Positions 55,440-63,373 of a stretch of DNA of 64,000 bases are shown one piece after another (within the stretch, counting starts at the first letter, position 1; every line of letters begins with the position of its first letter). This DNA is from Bacteroidota bacterium (GTDB taxonomy: Bacteria; Bacteroidota; Bacteroidia; Chitinophagales; UBA8649). Location: contig PKDX01000007.1 of assembly GCA_002862745.1 (NCBI GenBank), positions 1-64,000 on the forward strand, read 5' to 3'. The position numbers were made by a program, and so were the translations under genes. The notes beneath the pieces were generated by a model. The model was given only the letters and a program-made list of their open reading frames with translations. It was not told where the DNA came from and made no database searches.

Positions 55440-55961
55440 CTAGGCCAAATATCGTGAATCTGTGGGAAGCGTGTTTCCGCAGGCATCACATGTTCTTAAC
55501 TCCTCACTTTTGTAGAAGGTTTTAAAGACGGGGAGGAAGTCTTTTTCTATACTCTCCAATTTGAAATAGGCTTCGTAGAGTTTATGGTCGCAAGATTCGC
55601 AAAACCACATTAACCCGTCCTTTTCTGATTTTTTTCGCACTTTTTCAACAACAATTCCCAAGCTCCCCTCAGGCCTTACGGGGCTGTGTGGGATATGGGC
55701 AGGTAGGATAAAAAGCTCTCCCTCTTTCACTTGGATTTCCTTTCGTCGACCATCTTGTATGGTAACGACTGTAATATCGCCTTCGAGTTGATAGAATAAC
55801 TCTTCGGTCTCATTGTAATGGAAGTCCTTTCTAGCATTAGGCCCAGCTACAAGCATAGTGATGTAGTCCTTGCTTTCTGGTGTTAAGTTTCGGTTTGATA
55901 CGGGTGGCTTCAGCTCGTGCCGAACCTTCTCAATAACCTCTAACAGATTGAATGCTTCCAT
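55440..55961 (-). CDS. haaO: 3-hydroxyanthranilate 3,4-dioxygenase
   Basis: A 173-residue cupin dioxygenase that opens the ring of 3-hydroxyanthranilate in the kynurenine route to quinolinate and NAD, or to degradation. The iron site is in DFHYNETEELFYQLEGD and ILPAHIPHSPVRP; a C-terminal rubredoxin-like site has CESC and CDAC. The ATG at 55961 is preferred to an upstream TTG. It lies 10 bases after a desaturase and 12 before kynU. Kynurenine monooxygenase is not in the window. Confidence 0.93.
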   Translation of the reverse strand: MEAFNLLEVIEKVRHELKPPVSNRNLTPESKDYITMLVAGPNARKDFHYNETEELFYQLEGDITVVTIQDGRRKEIQVKEGELFILPAHIPHSPVRPEGSLGIVVEKVRKKSEKDGLMWFCESCDHKLYEAYFKLESIEKDFLPVFKTFYKSEELRTCDACGNTLPTDSRYLA

Positions 55962-55971
55962 GCATAGGAAA

Positions 55972-57078
55972 TTATGCTGCAACCGGTGCCTTCCCTAATT
56001 GATGGAGAAGCGAAAAGTGGCTTTTTAATGCGCTATAAAAGGTCACATGTTCGTGGTAGGGAAGATTAAATTCCTCAGCCGTCTTCTTAACAATCTTGGA
56101 AATCTTGCGGTAATGCACATGACATATATTGGGAAATAGATGATGTTCAATCTGGAAATTTAGTCCTCCAATTAACCATGAAAACAGACGGCTTCCCTTC
56201 GCGAAGTTTGCCGTAGTCTTTAGCTGATGGATAGCCCAATTGTTTTCCATACTGCCATTTTCTTCTCGTTCAAAAAACTCGGTTTCTTCAAGGACATGCG
56301 CAGGCTGGAAAATTAGTGCTAGAATCAAACCACAGATAAAGTGCATCAGTATAAATCCACCGATAATAAGTAGTGGTGAAATTGGAACAATAGCTATGGG
56401 CAGAGCGATCAAGAGCCCAACATACCAAAGCTTGTTAAAAACTAGTTTGGCCATAGCCGAAGGGAAATAGATCTTTTGTTCTTTGAGTATACCCGCATTT
56501 TTATAGCGAATCAAGTCTCTGAAATCCTTGGCGATCAACCAATATAAGGTCATGAGACCATAAAAGAACCAAGCATAAAATGCCTGCAGCTTGTATCGTT
56601 TTTTATAGTCCTGATTAGGCGAAAATCGCATGATACCATTTTCTAAGTCTTCATCAAATCCATGCACATTGGTAAATGAATGATGTAACACATTATGCTG
56701 GATTTTCCAATTGGTATGAAATCCACCGAGGAAATTCATTAGATAGCCAAATAACTGGTTGATGTGTTTGTGTTTGGAATAGGCCCCATGATTTGCATCG
56801 TGCATAATGCTTAATCCGATGCCTGACATTCCTAAGGCCATTAAAATATACACCGCAAACACCATGAGGGGACTTGTAAAAAGGCCACATAACAATAGAA
56901 CAAACGGTGCGAAGTATAAGGTGAGCATAAACAAAGTCTTTAAGACCATGTTTACATTGGCGAATCTACTTTTTTGATTGTCCTCAAAGTAATCTTTAAC
57001 ACGAGCTTTGAGCGTGTCAAAGAATTCCCGTTGAATCTTCGGAGAAAATCGAGGTTTTTTCGTTGCAATTAAGCTCAT
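55972..57078 (-). CDS. Membrane fatty-acid desaturase (acyl-lipid type)
   Basis: A 368-residue membrane di-iron enzyme that introduces a double bond in fatty acyl chains. The three His boxes are HDANHG, HNVLHH and QIEHHLFPNICH, between four hydrophobic helices, which fits the DesA3/delta-6-like front-end class but without a cytochrome b5 domain. The ATG at 57078 is used; a TTG extension to 57102 adds no family residues. Why it is grouped with kynurenine genes is not clear. Confidence 0.88.
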   Translation of the reverse strand: MSLIATKKPRFSPKIQREFFDTLKARVKDYFEDNQKSRFANVNMVLKTLFMLTLYFAPFVLLLCGLFTSPLMVFAVYILMALGMSGIGLSIMHDANHGAYSKHKHINQLFGYLMNFLGGFHTNWKIQHNVLHHSFTNVHGFDEDLENGIMRFSPNQDYKKRYKLQAFYAWFFYGLMTLYWLIAKDFRDLIRYKNAGILKEQKIYFPSAMAKLVFNKLWYVGLLIALPIAIVPISPLLIIGGFILMHFICGLILALIFQPAHVLEETEFFEREENGSMENNWAIHQLKTTANFAKGSRLFSWLIGGLNFQIEHHLFPNICHVHYRKISKIVKKTAEEFNLPYHEHVTFYSALKSHFSLLHQLGKAPVAA

Positions 57079-57149
57079 AAAACGCAATTTACACCTCTTC
57101 AACGATACTTTTTAACATATAGTTGTCGGATATCCGTCAAGAAATGTGG

Positions 57150-57485
57150 TTAACGAAACAAATGACTCTTGTTTGAGCCATTCCATCCTGCTTGGGATTC
57201 ATAATCCACATAATAAATAGTCAAATCGGCTTGAGATGCATAATCTACATAATAGATGCTGACATCAGCCTGCGATTCATAGTCTGTCATATACCATAGG
57301 CCATCTTCGTCGGCTTGGGATTCGTAATCCACCCAATAGACACTTAAATCGGCTTGGGATTCATAATCAACAACATATACGGTCACATCGGCTTGAGATG
57401 CATAGTCTACAGCGTAGACGGATTGTGCGTGAGTGCTGAAAATTACCGCGCAAAAAAGCAAACTAGATAAAAGGGCATGTTTCAT
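57150..57485 (-). CDS. Small secreted tandem-repeat protein (VDYESQAD repeats)
   Basis: A 111-residue exported protein: signal peptide (MKHALLSSLLFCAVIFSTHAQ, cited in part) and then six or seven imperfect 12- to 16-residue units of the form (V/I)YxVDY(E/A)SQADLx. One unit is longer (EDGLWYMTDYESQAD). The pattern predicts short beta strands with an aromatic ladder. It resembles, from memory, the DUF6150 family; no function is known. Its start lies only 20 bases from the divergent NRAMP-like gene. DNA of the repeats has diverged in third positions, so the array is old and selected. Confidence 0.75.
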   Translation of the reverse strand: MKHALLSSLLFCAVIFSTHAQSVYAVDYASQADVTVYVVDYESQADLSVYWVDYESQADEDGLWYMTDYESQADVSIYYVDYASQADLTIYYVDYESQAGWNGSNKSHLFR

Positions 57486-57505
57486 AGTTGTAGTATTTTG
57501 AGAAG

Positions 57506-58846
57506 GTGAAAAATAATTCATTTCTATCAAAACTCGGGCCAGGTATTTTGTTTGCAAGTACAGCCATTGGGGTATCACATCTTGTGCAATCCACGCGTGC
57601 AGGAGCAGACTATGGACTAACGTTGATTATTGCCATTCTATTGGCCAACTTATTTAAATTTCCCTTCTTCGACGCGGGATCACGATATGCTCGTGTAACA
57701 GGTACGACCCTAATTGATGGTTATCGAAGTATGGGCCGATGGGTGTTTTTGCTCTACATTGCCATCACAGTGGCCACGATGTTTTTTGTAATGTCTGCCA
57801 TCACCATGGTATCTGCAGGTTTTCTAGGCAACCTATTGCAATTTGTTTTGCCTGACTCATCAATAGCTCCTAATCATATTATGATTGGTGTACTATGTGT
57901 ACCGATGATCTTTTTGACTTTTGGTGGGTATGTGGCGCTTGATAAGGTCATCAAGGTGATTGCTTTTGTGCTTCTGTCTACAACGGTCATCTCATTTATT
58001 CTTGTGCTATACCATGGCCCGAACACGGAGGCAAGCCTGTTTCCAGATTTCCCCTTACAGGATGAAGGGAAGGTCCTCTTTCTTATAGGTCTTATGGGGT
58101 GGATGCCTACAGCAGTCGACATGTCTTCATGGAATAGTTTATGGACTTTAGATAAAATGAAGGCAAGAAAAGAACAAGGCCTTAGCCCGTTGAGCTTGAA
58201 AGAAGTAATTACGGAGTTTCGCTTTAGCTACTGGATCTCGGCCTTTTTATCCATTTGTTTTGTCGTGTTAGGAGCTTATGTTATGTATGGTTCTGGAGTA
58301 CAGTTTGCAGACAGTGGAGCGCAATTCTCCGGACAAGTGGTCCAGCTATACACCTCTGTACTCGGCGATTGGACATGGGTGATTATTGCATTAAGCGGAT
58401 TTTCCATTATGATGGGTACGACAATTGGCGTCATGGATGGCTATGCGCGGGCATTCAAAACCTGTCTTCGTATCCTATTGCTGGGCTATCAGGATGCTTC
58501 AAAAACCGATACTTCCGAAGTTGCCTTGCAGAACAACTCATTGAACCATGGAGAAGATAAACATCCGACCCTTCTTTGGACCTACAGAGGCGTGCTATAT
58601 ATTTTGTCTCTTGGAGTGTTTATTGTCGTCTATCAATTTGGAGATAGCTTTAAGCAGTTGATTGACTTTACGACGGGGACGTCATTTTTAGTAGCGCCAG
58701 TCGTGGCCTTTATGAATATCATACTCATTGAGAAACACATTCCTGAGGAGAGTCAACCTTCTCGAGCCGTGAAAGTGCTAAGCTACGCCGGATTTTTCTT
58801 TTTGCTAGGATTTGCTGTATACTTTGTGAGTATCAAATTCTTCTAA
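57506..58846 (+). CDS. NRAMP-family transporter lacking the canonical metal site
   Basis: A 446-residue inner-membrane protein with about eleven helices, of the LeuT fold NRAMP family. The first helix has LGPGILFASTAIGVSH: where NRAMP metal transporters have DPGN, residues 22-25 read Gly-Val-Ser-His. In TM6 the MPH motif reads Met200-Pro201-Thr202. Both metal-binding sequences are thus altered, so Mn/Fe transport is doubtful; Mg or another solute is possible. GTG at 57506 is the start; no other Met fits before the first helix. The gene is divergent from the repeat protein. Confidence 0.8.
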   Translation: MKNNSFLSKLGPGILFASTAIGVSHLVQSTRAGADYGLTLIIAILLANLFKFPFFDAGSRYARVTGTTLIDGYRSMGRWVFLLYIAITVATMFFVMSAITMVSAGFLGNLLQFVLPDSSIAPNHIMIGVLCVPMIFLTFGGYVALDKVIKVIAFVLLSTTVISFILVLYHGPNTEASLFPDFPLQDEGKVLFLIGLMGWMPTAVDMSSWNSLWTLDKMKARKEQGLSPLSLKEVITEFRFSYWISAFLSICFVVLGAYVMYGSGVQFADSGAQFSGQVVQLYTSVLGDWTWVIIALSGFSIMMGTTIGVMDGYARAFKTCLRILLLGYQDASKTDTSEVALQNNSLNHGEDKHPTLLWTYRGVLYILSLGVFIVVYQFGDSFKQLIDFTTGTSFLVAPVVAFMNIILIEKHIPEESQPSRAVKVLSYAGFFFLLGFAVYFVSIKFF

Positions 58847-58884
58847 CTCACAAGCTAGTTAGATCAACCACAAAATCCAAGACG

Positions 58885-59832
58885 ATGAAAACGATTGAAG
58901 AATTAAAAGCGTATTACGAGACAGATCTCCTGCCAATATTAAGAGTACTTGATCGAGATCGAAAAAAAATTTTATATCGGCTTTTTCTTGGAATTCTGCT
59001 ATCTGCGGTGGCCCCTATAATTTCGTTGTACTTCTTTTTTGGTCCGGTGAGTCTAATGGTTATTTGTTTTCCTGTTTGGATTGGTGTAATTATCTATCTT
59101 GCTATATCAATTGGTAGTTACAAGAAGTCATTTAAAGTCGGTATCATCGAACAAATCGTTCGGGCAATTGATCCCAACCTCTCCTACAATGCGTCAAAGG
59201 CTGTCGATAAAGCGCATTTTAAGCATAGTGAGCTCTTTAAGAATTCATGGAACGAATATAAAGGCGACGATTACGTGCAGGGTATGGTGGGTAAAACATC
59301 GTTGGAGTTTTCTGAGCTTCATGTTCAACATGTCTCTACGGATAGTGAAGGTCGACGTCGTGCCTCCACGGTATTTAGGGGGTTGTATCTCGTTGCAGAC
59401 TTTAACAAGTCTTTCAAAGGGAAAACCGTTATCTTGCCGGATACTGCAGAAAAGTTATTGGGAAGCATTGGTTCTATGCTTCAGTCTTGGAATGTTACTC
59501 GAGGGGAGTTGATTAAAATGGAAGATGTCGCTTTTGAAAAGGAGTTTGTCGTCTATGGTGATGATCAAATTGAGGCTCGATATATACTATCAACAAGCTT
59601 AATGGAGCGCATTGTAGCCTACAAGAAAAAAAGCAATCGTCCAGTGCGGCTTTCCTTCATTGGCAACAATGTACATGTGGCAATATCCTATAAAAAATCC
59701 TTGTTTGAGCCGAGGATTTTTCGAAGTCTCCTAAGTTTTAAGCCAATTCAAGAGTACTTCGAAGATTTGAGTTTAGCGATTGATCTTGTGGAAGACTTAA
59801 ATCTGAATACAAGAATCTGGACGAAGGACTAG
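58885..59832 (+). CDS. DUF3137-family membrane protein
   Basis: A 315-residue protein with two hydrophobic helices near the N-terminus (about 31-52 and 56-78) and a soluble domain. KTSLEFSELHVQH, TVFRGLYLVADFNKSFKGKT and the FIGNNVHVAISYKKSLFEP segment match the DUF3137 family. Family members usually stand next to lemA, as here (61 bases). Molecular role unknown; the pair is thought to act at the envelope. Confidence 0.8.
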   Translation: MKTIEELKAYYETDLLPILRVLDRDRKKILYRLFLGILLSAVAPIISLYFFFGPVSLMVICFPVWIGVIIYLAISIGSYKKSFKVGIIEQIVRAIDPNLSYNASKAVDKAHFKHSELFKNSWNEYKGDDYVQGMVGKTSLEFSELHVQHVSTDSEGRRRASTVFRGLYLVADFNKSFKGKTVILPDTAEKLLGSIGSMLQSWNVTRGELIKMEDVAFEKEFVVYGDDQIEARYILSTSLMERIVAYKKKSNRPVRLSFIGNNVHVAISYKKSLFEPRIFRSLLSFKPIQEYFEDLSLAIDLVEDLNLNTRIWTKD

Positions 59833-59893
59833 TTATTGGAATTGTGAGGCTTGAGGTAAAACATTATATTGAGAATCAATTAAAGAAATAGTT

Positions 59894-60451
59894 ATGATGG
59901 TTGTTGGAATAGTTGTTGGCGTTGTTTTGCTGAGTTTCGCTCTGATGTATAATGGGCTTGTTCGTAAGAAAAATCAAGTAGAGAATGTATTTGCGTCTAT
60001 GGATGCTATGCTCAAAAAAAGAACAGACCTCATACCGAACCTAGTATCTACTGTTCAGCAGTACATGCAGCATGAGCGGGAGACGTTAAATGAGTTGACC
60101 GAAATGCGTGCCAAAGCGGTTTCTGGTCAGTTATCAGCTGATGAAAAAATTGCGTTACAAAATCAATTCTCTAAAGCGCTTGGCGGCATAATGGTCGCTG
60201 TTGAAAATTACCCCGACCTCAAGGCCGATCAAAACTTTATTCACTTGCAATCTTCACTAAACGAAGTGGAAGAACAGATTTCTGCCGCACGACGTGCATA
60301 TAATGCAGCGGTTACATCATACAACAATGCTATTGAAATGCTTCCTACCAATATTCTCGCTTCGATGATGAATTATCAACGAAAGAATGTCTTCGAAATA
60401 TCCGAAGCGGAGCGCCAAAATGTTGATGTAAAGGGATTATTTAATCAGTAG
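59894..60451 (+). CDS. lemA: LemA family protein
   Basis: A 185-residue protein with an N-terminal membrane anchor (VVGIVVGVVLLSFALMYNGLV, cited in part) and a long helical bundle: KKNQVENVFASMDAMLKKRTDLIPNLV and ISAARRAYNAAVTSYNNAIEMLPTN are hallmarks (cited in part). Function is not established; it is a small scaffold-like membrane protein. It forms a unit with DUF3137. Confidence 0.93.
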   Translation: MMVVGIVVGVVLLSFALMYNGLVRKKNQVENVFASMDAMLKKRTDLIPNLVSTVQQYMQHERETLNELTEMRAKAVSGQLSADEKIALQNQFSKALGGIMVAVENYPDLKADQNFIHLQSSLNEVEEQISAARRAYNAAVTSYNNAIEMLPTNILASMMNYQRKNVFEISEAERQNVDVKGLFNQ

Positions 60452-60514
60452 GTTCGTTACACGTCCATAGATGCAGGATACTCATTAGGTCTTGACATTG
60501 TCAAAAGTATGTAA

Positions 60515-60545
60515 GATCTTCCCCGAAGGGAGGCGGGATGTGGTG
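60515..60545. repeat. Intergenic hairpin with ATCTTCCC-GGGAGG stem, second copy
   Basis: ATCTTCCC-CGAA-GGGAGG followed by a GGTGG-containing tract, in the 130-base gap between converging lemA and serA. The same stem with another loop occurs at 34047-34063. It may act as a bidirectional terminator or be a remnant of a dispersed repeat. Confidence 0.45.
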
Positions 60546-60581
60546 GCGCATGGTCGAACTATAGTCCAACTACAGTCAAAC

Positions 60582-61814
60582 CTAGAACAACACCCGCGCT
60601 CTAATCGTGTGCTCTATCTCCTTAAGCGCAGTTAGCGTCTCAGCAGAAGCTGACTTAGGTACATCTAGAGCAACATAACCAATGTCATTGTTTGTCATAA
60701 GATATTGTCCCTGAACATTAATGCTGTGTTCTGATAGTGCAGAGTTGATCGAGGAGAGAACACCTGGCATGTTTCGGTGAATATGGAGGATGCGATGCGT
60801 GCCTTCAAGTTGAGGTAGGCTGATTTCAGGAATGGATTGGCTTCCTAGGGATGACCCGGTTTCTATATACCGAATCATTTTACTTGCAGCGTCAATACCA
60901 ATGTTATATTGTGCCTCTTCTGTAGAACCCCCAACATGAGGGGATAATATGACTTGTGACATCCCTTGCAGTGGGCTAGAAAAGGCATCTTTCATACTTT
61001 TGGGCTCCTCTGGAAAAACATCCAAGGCGGCTCCTCGAATATGCCCACATTCCAAATGCTTTTTGAGCGAATCAATATCAACCACATTACCGCGACTCAT
61101 ATTGATAAACACACTATGCTCTTGCAGTGAGGAAAGTACCTCATCGGTAAAGAAGTAGTGGGTTGCTTCTGTTGCAGGAACATGAAGGCTTACGACATGC
61201 GCACCTGAAAAACACTCGCTCATGGAGTCACAGGGCTGAGCATTCCCCAGGGGTAGCTTGGTTTCTATATCATAATATTTAACATGCATTCCCATTGCTT
61301 CTGCCAGCACGGATACCTGAGATCCGATACGTCCATAGCCTATGATCGCCATCGTCTTTCCACGTAACTCATAGCTATTGATATGGCTTTTTTGCCAAAT
61401 GCCTTGATGGGCATCCCAATTTTTTTGAGGAATCTGTCGGTTAAGCATTATGGCAGAACCTATAACCAGCTCGGCTACCGATCGCGTATTGGAAAAGGGC
61501 GAGTTAAACACTGCAAGTCCTTCTTTATTGGCGCTCTCGAGGTCGACTTGATTCGTACCAATACAAAAACAGGCCATAGCAAGCAACTGAGGGTTAGCCG
61601 CAATGACATCTTTGGTAATTTGAGTTTTACTTCGAATCCCGAGTACTCGGTGTTCAGAAAGGGCAGCGTTCAGTTCTTCGCCTTGAAGGGCGCCTTTTAG
61701 CCGTGTAATGGAACTGTATCCCGCCTTTTGAAAGGTTTCGACGGCTGACTCGTTGATGCCTTCGAGCAGGAGAATCTTGATTTTGTCTTTTGGGTAGGAG
61801 GTTGGGTTATGCAT
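60582..61814 (-). CDS. serA: D-3-phosphoglycerate dehydrogenase
   Basis: A 410-residue NAD enzyme for the first step of serine synthesis. It matches the E. coli-type form: KIKILLLEGINESAVETFQKAGY (cited in part), the Rossmann IIGYGRIGSQVSVLAEAMGM, the catalytic Arg (RSKTQ/INMSRGNVVD region), ILSPHVGGSTEEAQ with the active His, and a C-terminal ACT domain (about 335-410, VLSSINSALSEHSINVQGQYL) for serine feedback. Its ATG overlaps the upstream stop (TAATG). Confidence 0.94.
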   Translation of the reverse strand: MHNPTSYPKDKIKILLLEGINESAVETFQKAGYSSITRLKGALQGEELNAALSEHRVLGIRSKTQITKDVIAANPQLLAMACFCIGTNQVDLESANKEGLAVFNSPFSNTRSVAELVIGSAIMLNRQIPQKNWDAHQGIWQKSHINSYELRGKTMAIIGYGRIGSQVSVLAEAMGMHVKYYDIETKLPLGNAQPCDSMSECFSGAHVVSLHVPATEATHYFFTDEVLSSLQEHSVFINMSRGNVVDIDSLKKHLECGHIRGAALDVFPEEPKSMKDAFSSPLQGMSQVILSPHVGGSTEEAQYNIGIDAASKMIRYIETGSSLGSQSIPEISLPQLEGTHRILHIHRNMPGVLSSINSALSEHSINVQGQYLMTNNDIGYVALDVPKSASAETLTALKEIEHTIRARVLF

Positions 61815-62401
61815 TATTCAAATTCTATATTCATCTTATTGAGTCGTTTTCGGATTCTGCGCATTCGTCGATTTTGCCGCGCTTTCTTGCCGATATTACT
61901 CAAGAGTAACGATGCAGGATTAAAAAGGTTGGGTTTTGCTTCTTCTGGTGCTCTATCTAAGGCCATAAAGCCTGCCATCGAGGAAATCATGGGGTTATCT
62001 ACTTCGACGTCCAAAAAGGCACGCTTAAACTCATTGTAGTTTCTTGGCCAAGGAACGATCTCTACCATATCAAGTTCGACAAAGTCAGGAATCATTCGGA
62101 CAACAATACGATAGTCGTCACCATCGGTTGCTTCTGAAGGCACGACAAATTGCTGGTTCTTGAAGCCTAGCATGCTAAATTCTATACTATCTCCAACTTG
62201 GCATGATACGCTAAAGTCCCCTTGTCCACTGGTAATTGCAGCTACATTGTTGTTTAATCCTCTAATGCTGACACCATAAAGCATTTCGGAAGCGGCTTCA
62301 TAAGAAACCACTTTGCCTGTCAACAAAACTTCATTTTGCGCAGTCATCCGATTGTGATAGAATGCAAGGACTAGGAATAAGACGATAGAATAGTGCTTCA
62401 T
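61814..62401 (-). CDS. Carboxypeptidase-regulatory-like domain protein
   Basis: A 195-residue exported protein. Signal peptide ends RMTAQ (about residue 22); then a CarboxypepD_reg-like beta sandwich (LTGKVVSYEAASEMLYGVSIRGLNN and GDFSVSCQVGDSIEFSMLGFKNQ, cited in part) of the kind found at the start of TonB receptors, and a basic tail (KKARQNRRMRRIRKRLNK). No barrel follows. It is a recurrent Bacteroidota envelope protein of unknown function, here linked to serA by a 1-base overlap and to the pseudouridine synthase by 16 bases. The ATG at 62401 leads into the signal peptide. Confidence 0.8.
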   Translation of the reverse strand: MKHYSIVLFLVLAFYHNRMTAQNEVLLTGKVVSYEAASEMLYGVSIRGLNNNVAAITSGQGDFSVSCQVGDSIEFSMLGFKNQQFVVPSEATDGDDYRIVVRMIPDFVELDMVEIVPWPRNYNEFKRAFLDVEVDNPMISSMAGFMALDRAPEEAKPNLFNPASLLLSNIGKKARQNRRMRRIRKRLNKMNIEFE

Positions 62402-62417
62402 TGCTTTACAACGCAAT

Positions 62418-63311
62418 TTAGCGCTTGAAATTTCTTGTTTTACCCCTAACTCTCCAAAGTTTTTCCACTTCGTGCTTGGCTAGAAATCTCCAGTCGCCCC
62501 GAGATAGATTCTTTTTGTTTAATCCACCATACTCCAGTCGATCTAGTCGCTCTACTTCATACCCCAGGTGTTCAAACATTCTACGCACGATTCGATTCCG
62601 CCCACTGTGTAATTCTAAGGAAACCACATATTGTTCACTTTTGGCTTCGTAGACTACAGAATCTACCTGAATCGAGCCATCTTCCAAGGTGAGCCCATTT
62701 TTTATGAGTTCTAAGTCCTCTTGATGAAGGGGTTTATTGAGGGTGGCGAGATAGGATTTCTTTACGCCAAATTTCGGATGACTCAGTCGCTGGGTTAGTT
62801 CGCCGTCATTGGTGATTAACAATACCCCCGTAGTCATGCGATCTAGTCGTCCGACGGGATAAACTCTTGGCGTGTAGGGTAAGTTGAGTTTGTGCGGAAA
62901 ATTTTTAATTATGTCTAGAACCGTCCGCCTTCCCCGGTCATCGTCCGTGGTCGTCAGAAAGTCTTTTGGTTTATTCATTACGATATAGACCTTTTGCTCG
63001 GGTTGTACAATTTTCCCTCGAACATGCACTTTGTCACCAAATTGAACTTGGTGTCCCATGTTCGTTACTGTTTTTCCATTGACCTTGACCACTCCGGCTT
63101 GAATTAGCTCATCAGCCTTCCGCCTTGAAGCAAGACCAGCGTGTGCTAAATAACGATTGAGGCGGAAACTTGCAGGCGTATTGTCGACTGTGCTGTCTTT
63201 TTCCTTACTTCTTTCTTTGTCAATAGGCTTCTTGGTGTATCGCTTTCCTGGTCCTTTAGAGCCACTGTTTTGCGAAGAAGGAGTGCGTCGCGCACGTCGT
63301 CGGTTTTCCAT
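62418..63311 (-). CDS. RsuA/RluB-family rRNA pseudouridine synthase
   Basis: A 297-residue enzyme that isomerises uridine in rRNA. A basic, low-complexity N-terminus (1-45) is followed by an S4 domain (RLNRYLAHAGLASRRKADELI, cited in part) and the catalytic domain with VGRLDRMTTGVLLITNDGEL (catalytic Asp) and LHSGRNRIVRRMFEHLGYEV. RluB is most likely; RsuA, RluE and RluF are alternatives. A TAGTTTTG box ends four bases before the ATG. It is divergent from hisS. Confidence 0.9.
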   Translation of the reverse strand: MENRRRARRTPSSQNSGSKGPGKRYTKKPIDKERSKEKDSTVDNTPASFRLNRYLAHAGLASRRKADELIQAGVVKVNGKTVTNMGHQVQFGDKVHVRGKIVQPEQKVYIVMNKPKDFLTTTDDDRGRRTVLDIIKNFPHKLNLPYTPRVYPVGRLDRMTTGVLLITNDGELTQRLSHPKFGVKKSYLATLNKPLHQEDLELIKNGLTLEDGSIQVDSVVYEAKSEQYVVSLELHSGRNRIVRRMFEHLGYEVERLDRLEYGGLNKKNLSRGDWRFLAKHEVEKLWRVRGKTRNFKR

Positions 63312-63315
63312 GGTA

Positions 63316-63323
63316 CAAAACTA
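63316..63323 (-). promoter_or_regulatory. -7 box placed 4 bases before the pseudouridine-synthase start
   Basis: The minus strand reads TAGTTTTG, an exact TAnnTTTG match, then TACC and ATG. This is the same 4-base spacing as at 13538 and 24406, again implying a leaderless message. Confidence 0.45.
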
Positions 63324-63373
63324 CACTTCCCAAAGGAGCTATCGAAGTGCGAAATATTTGCCAATTTCACAAT

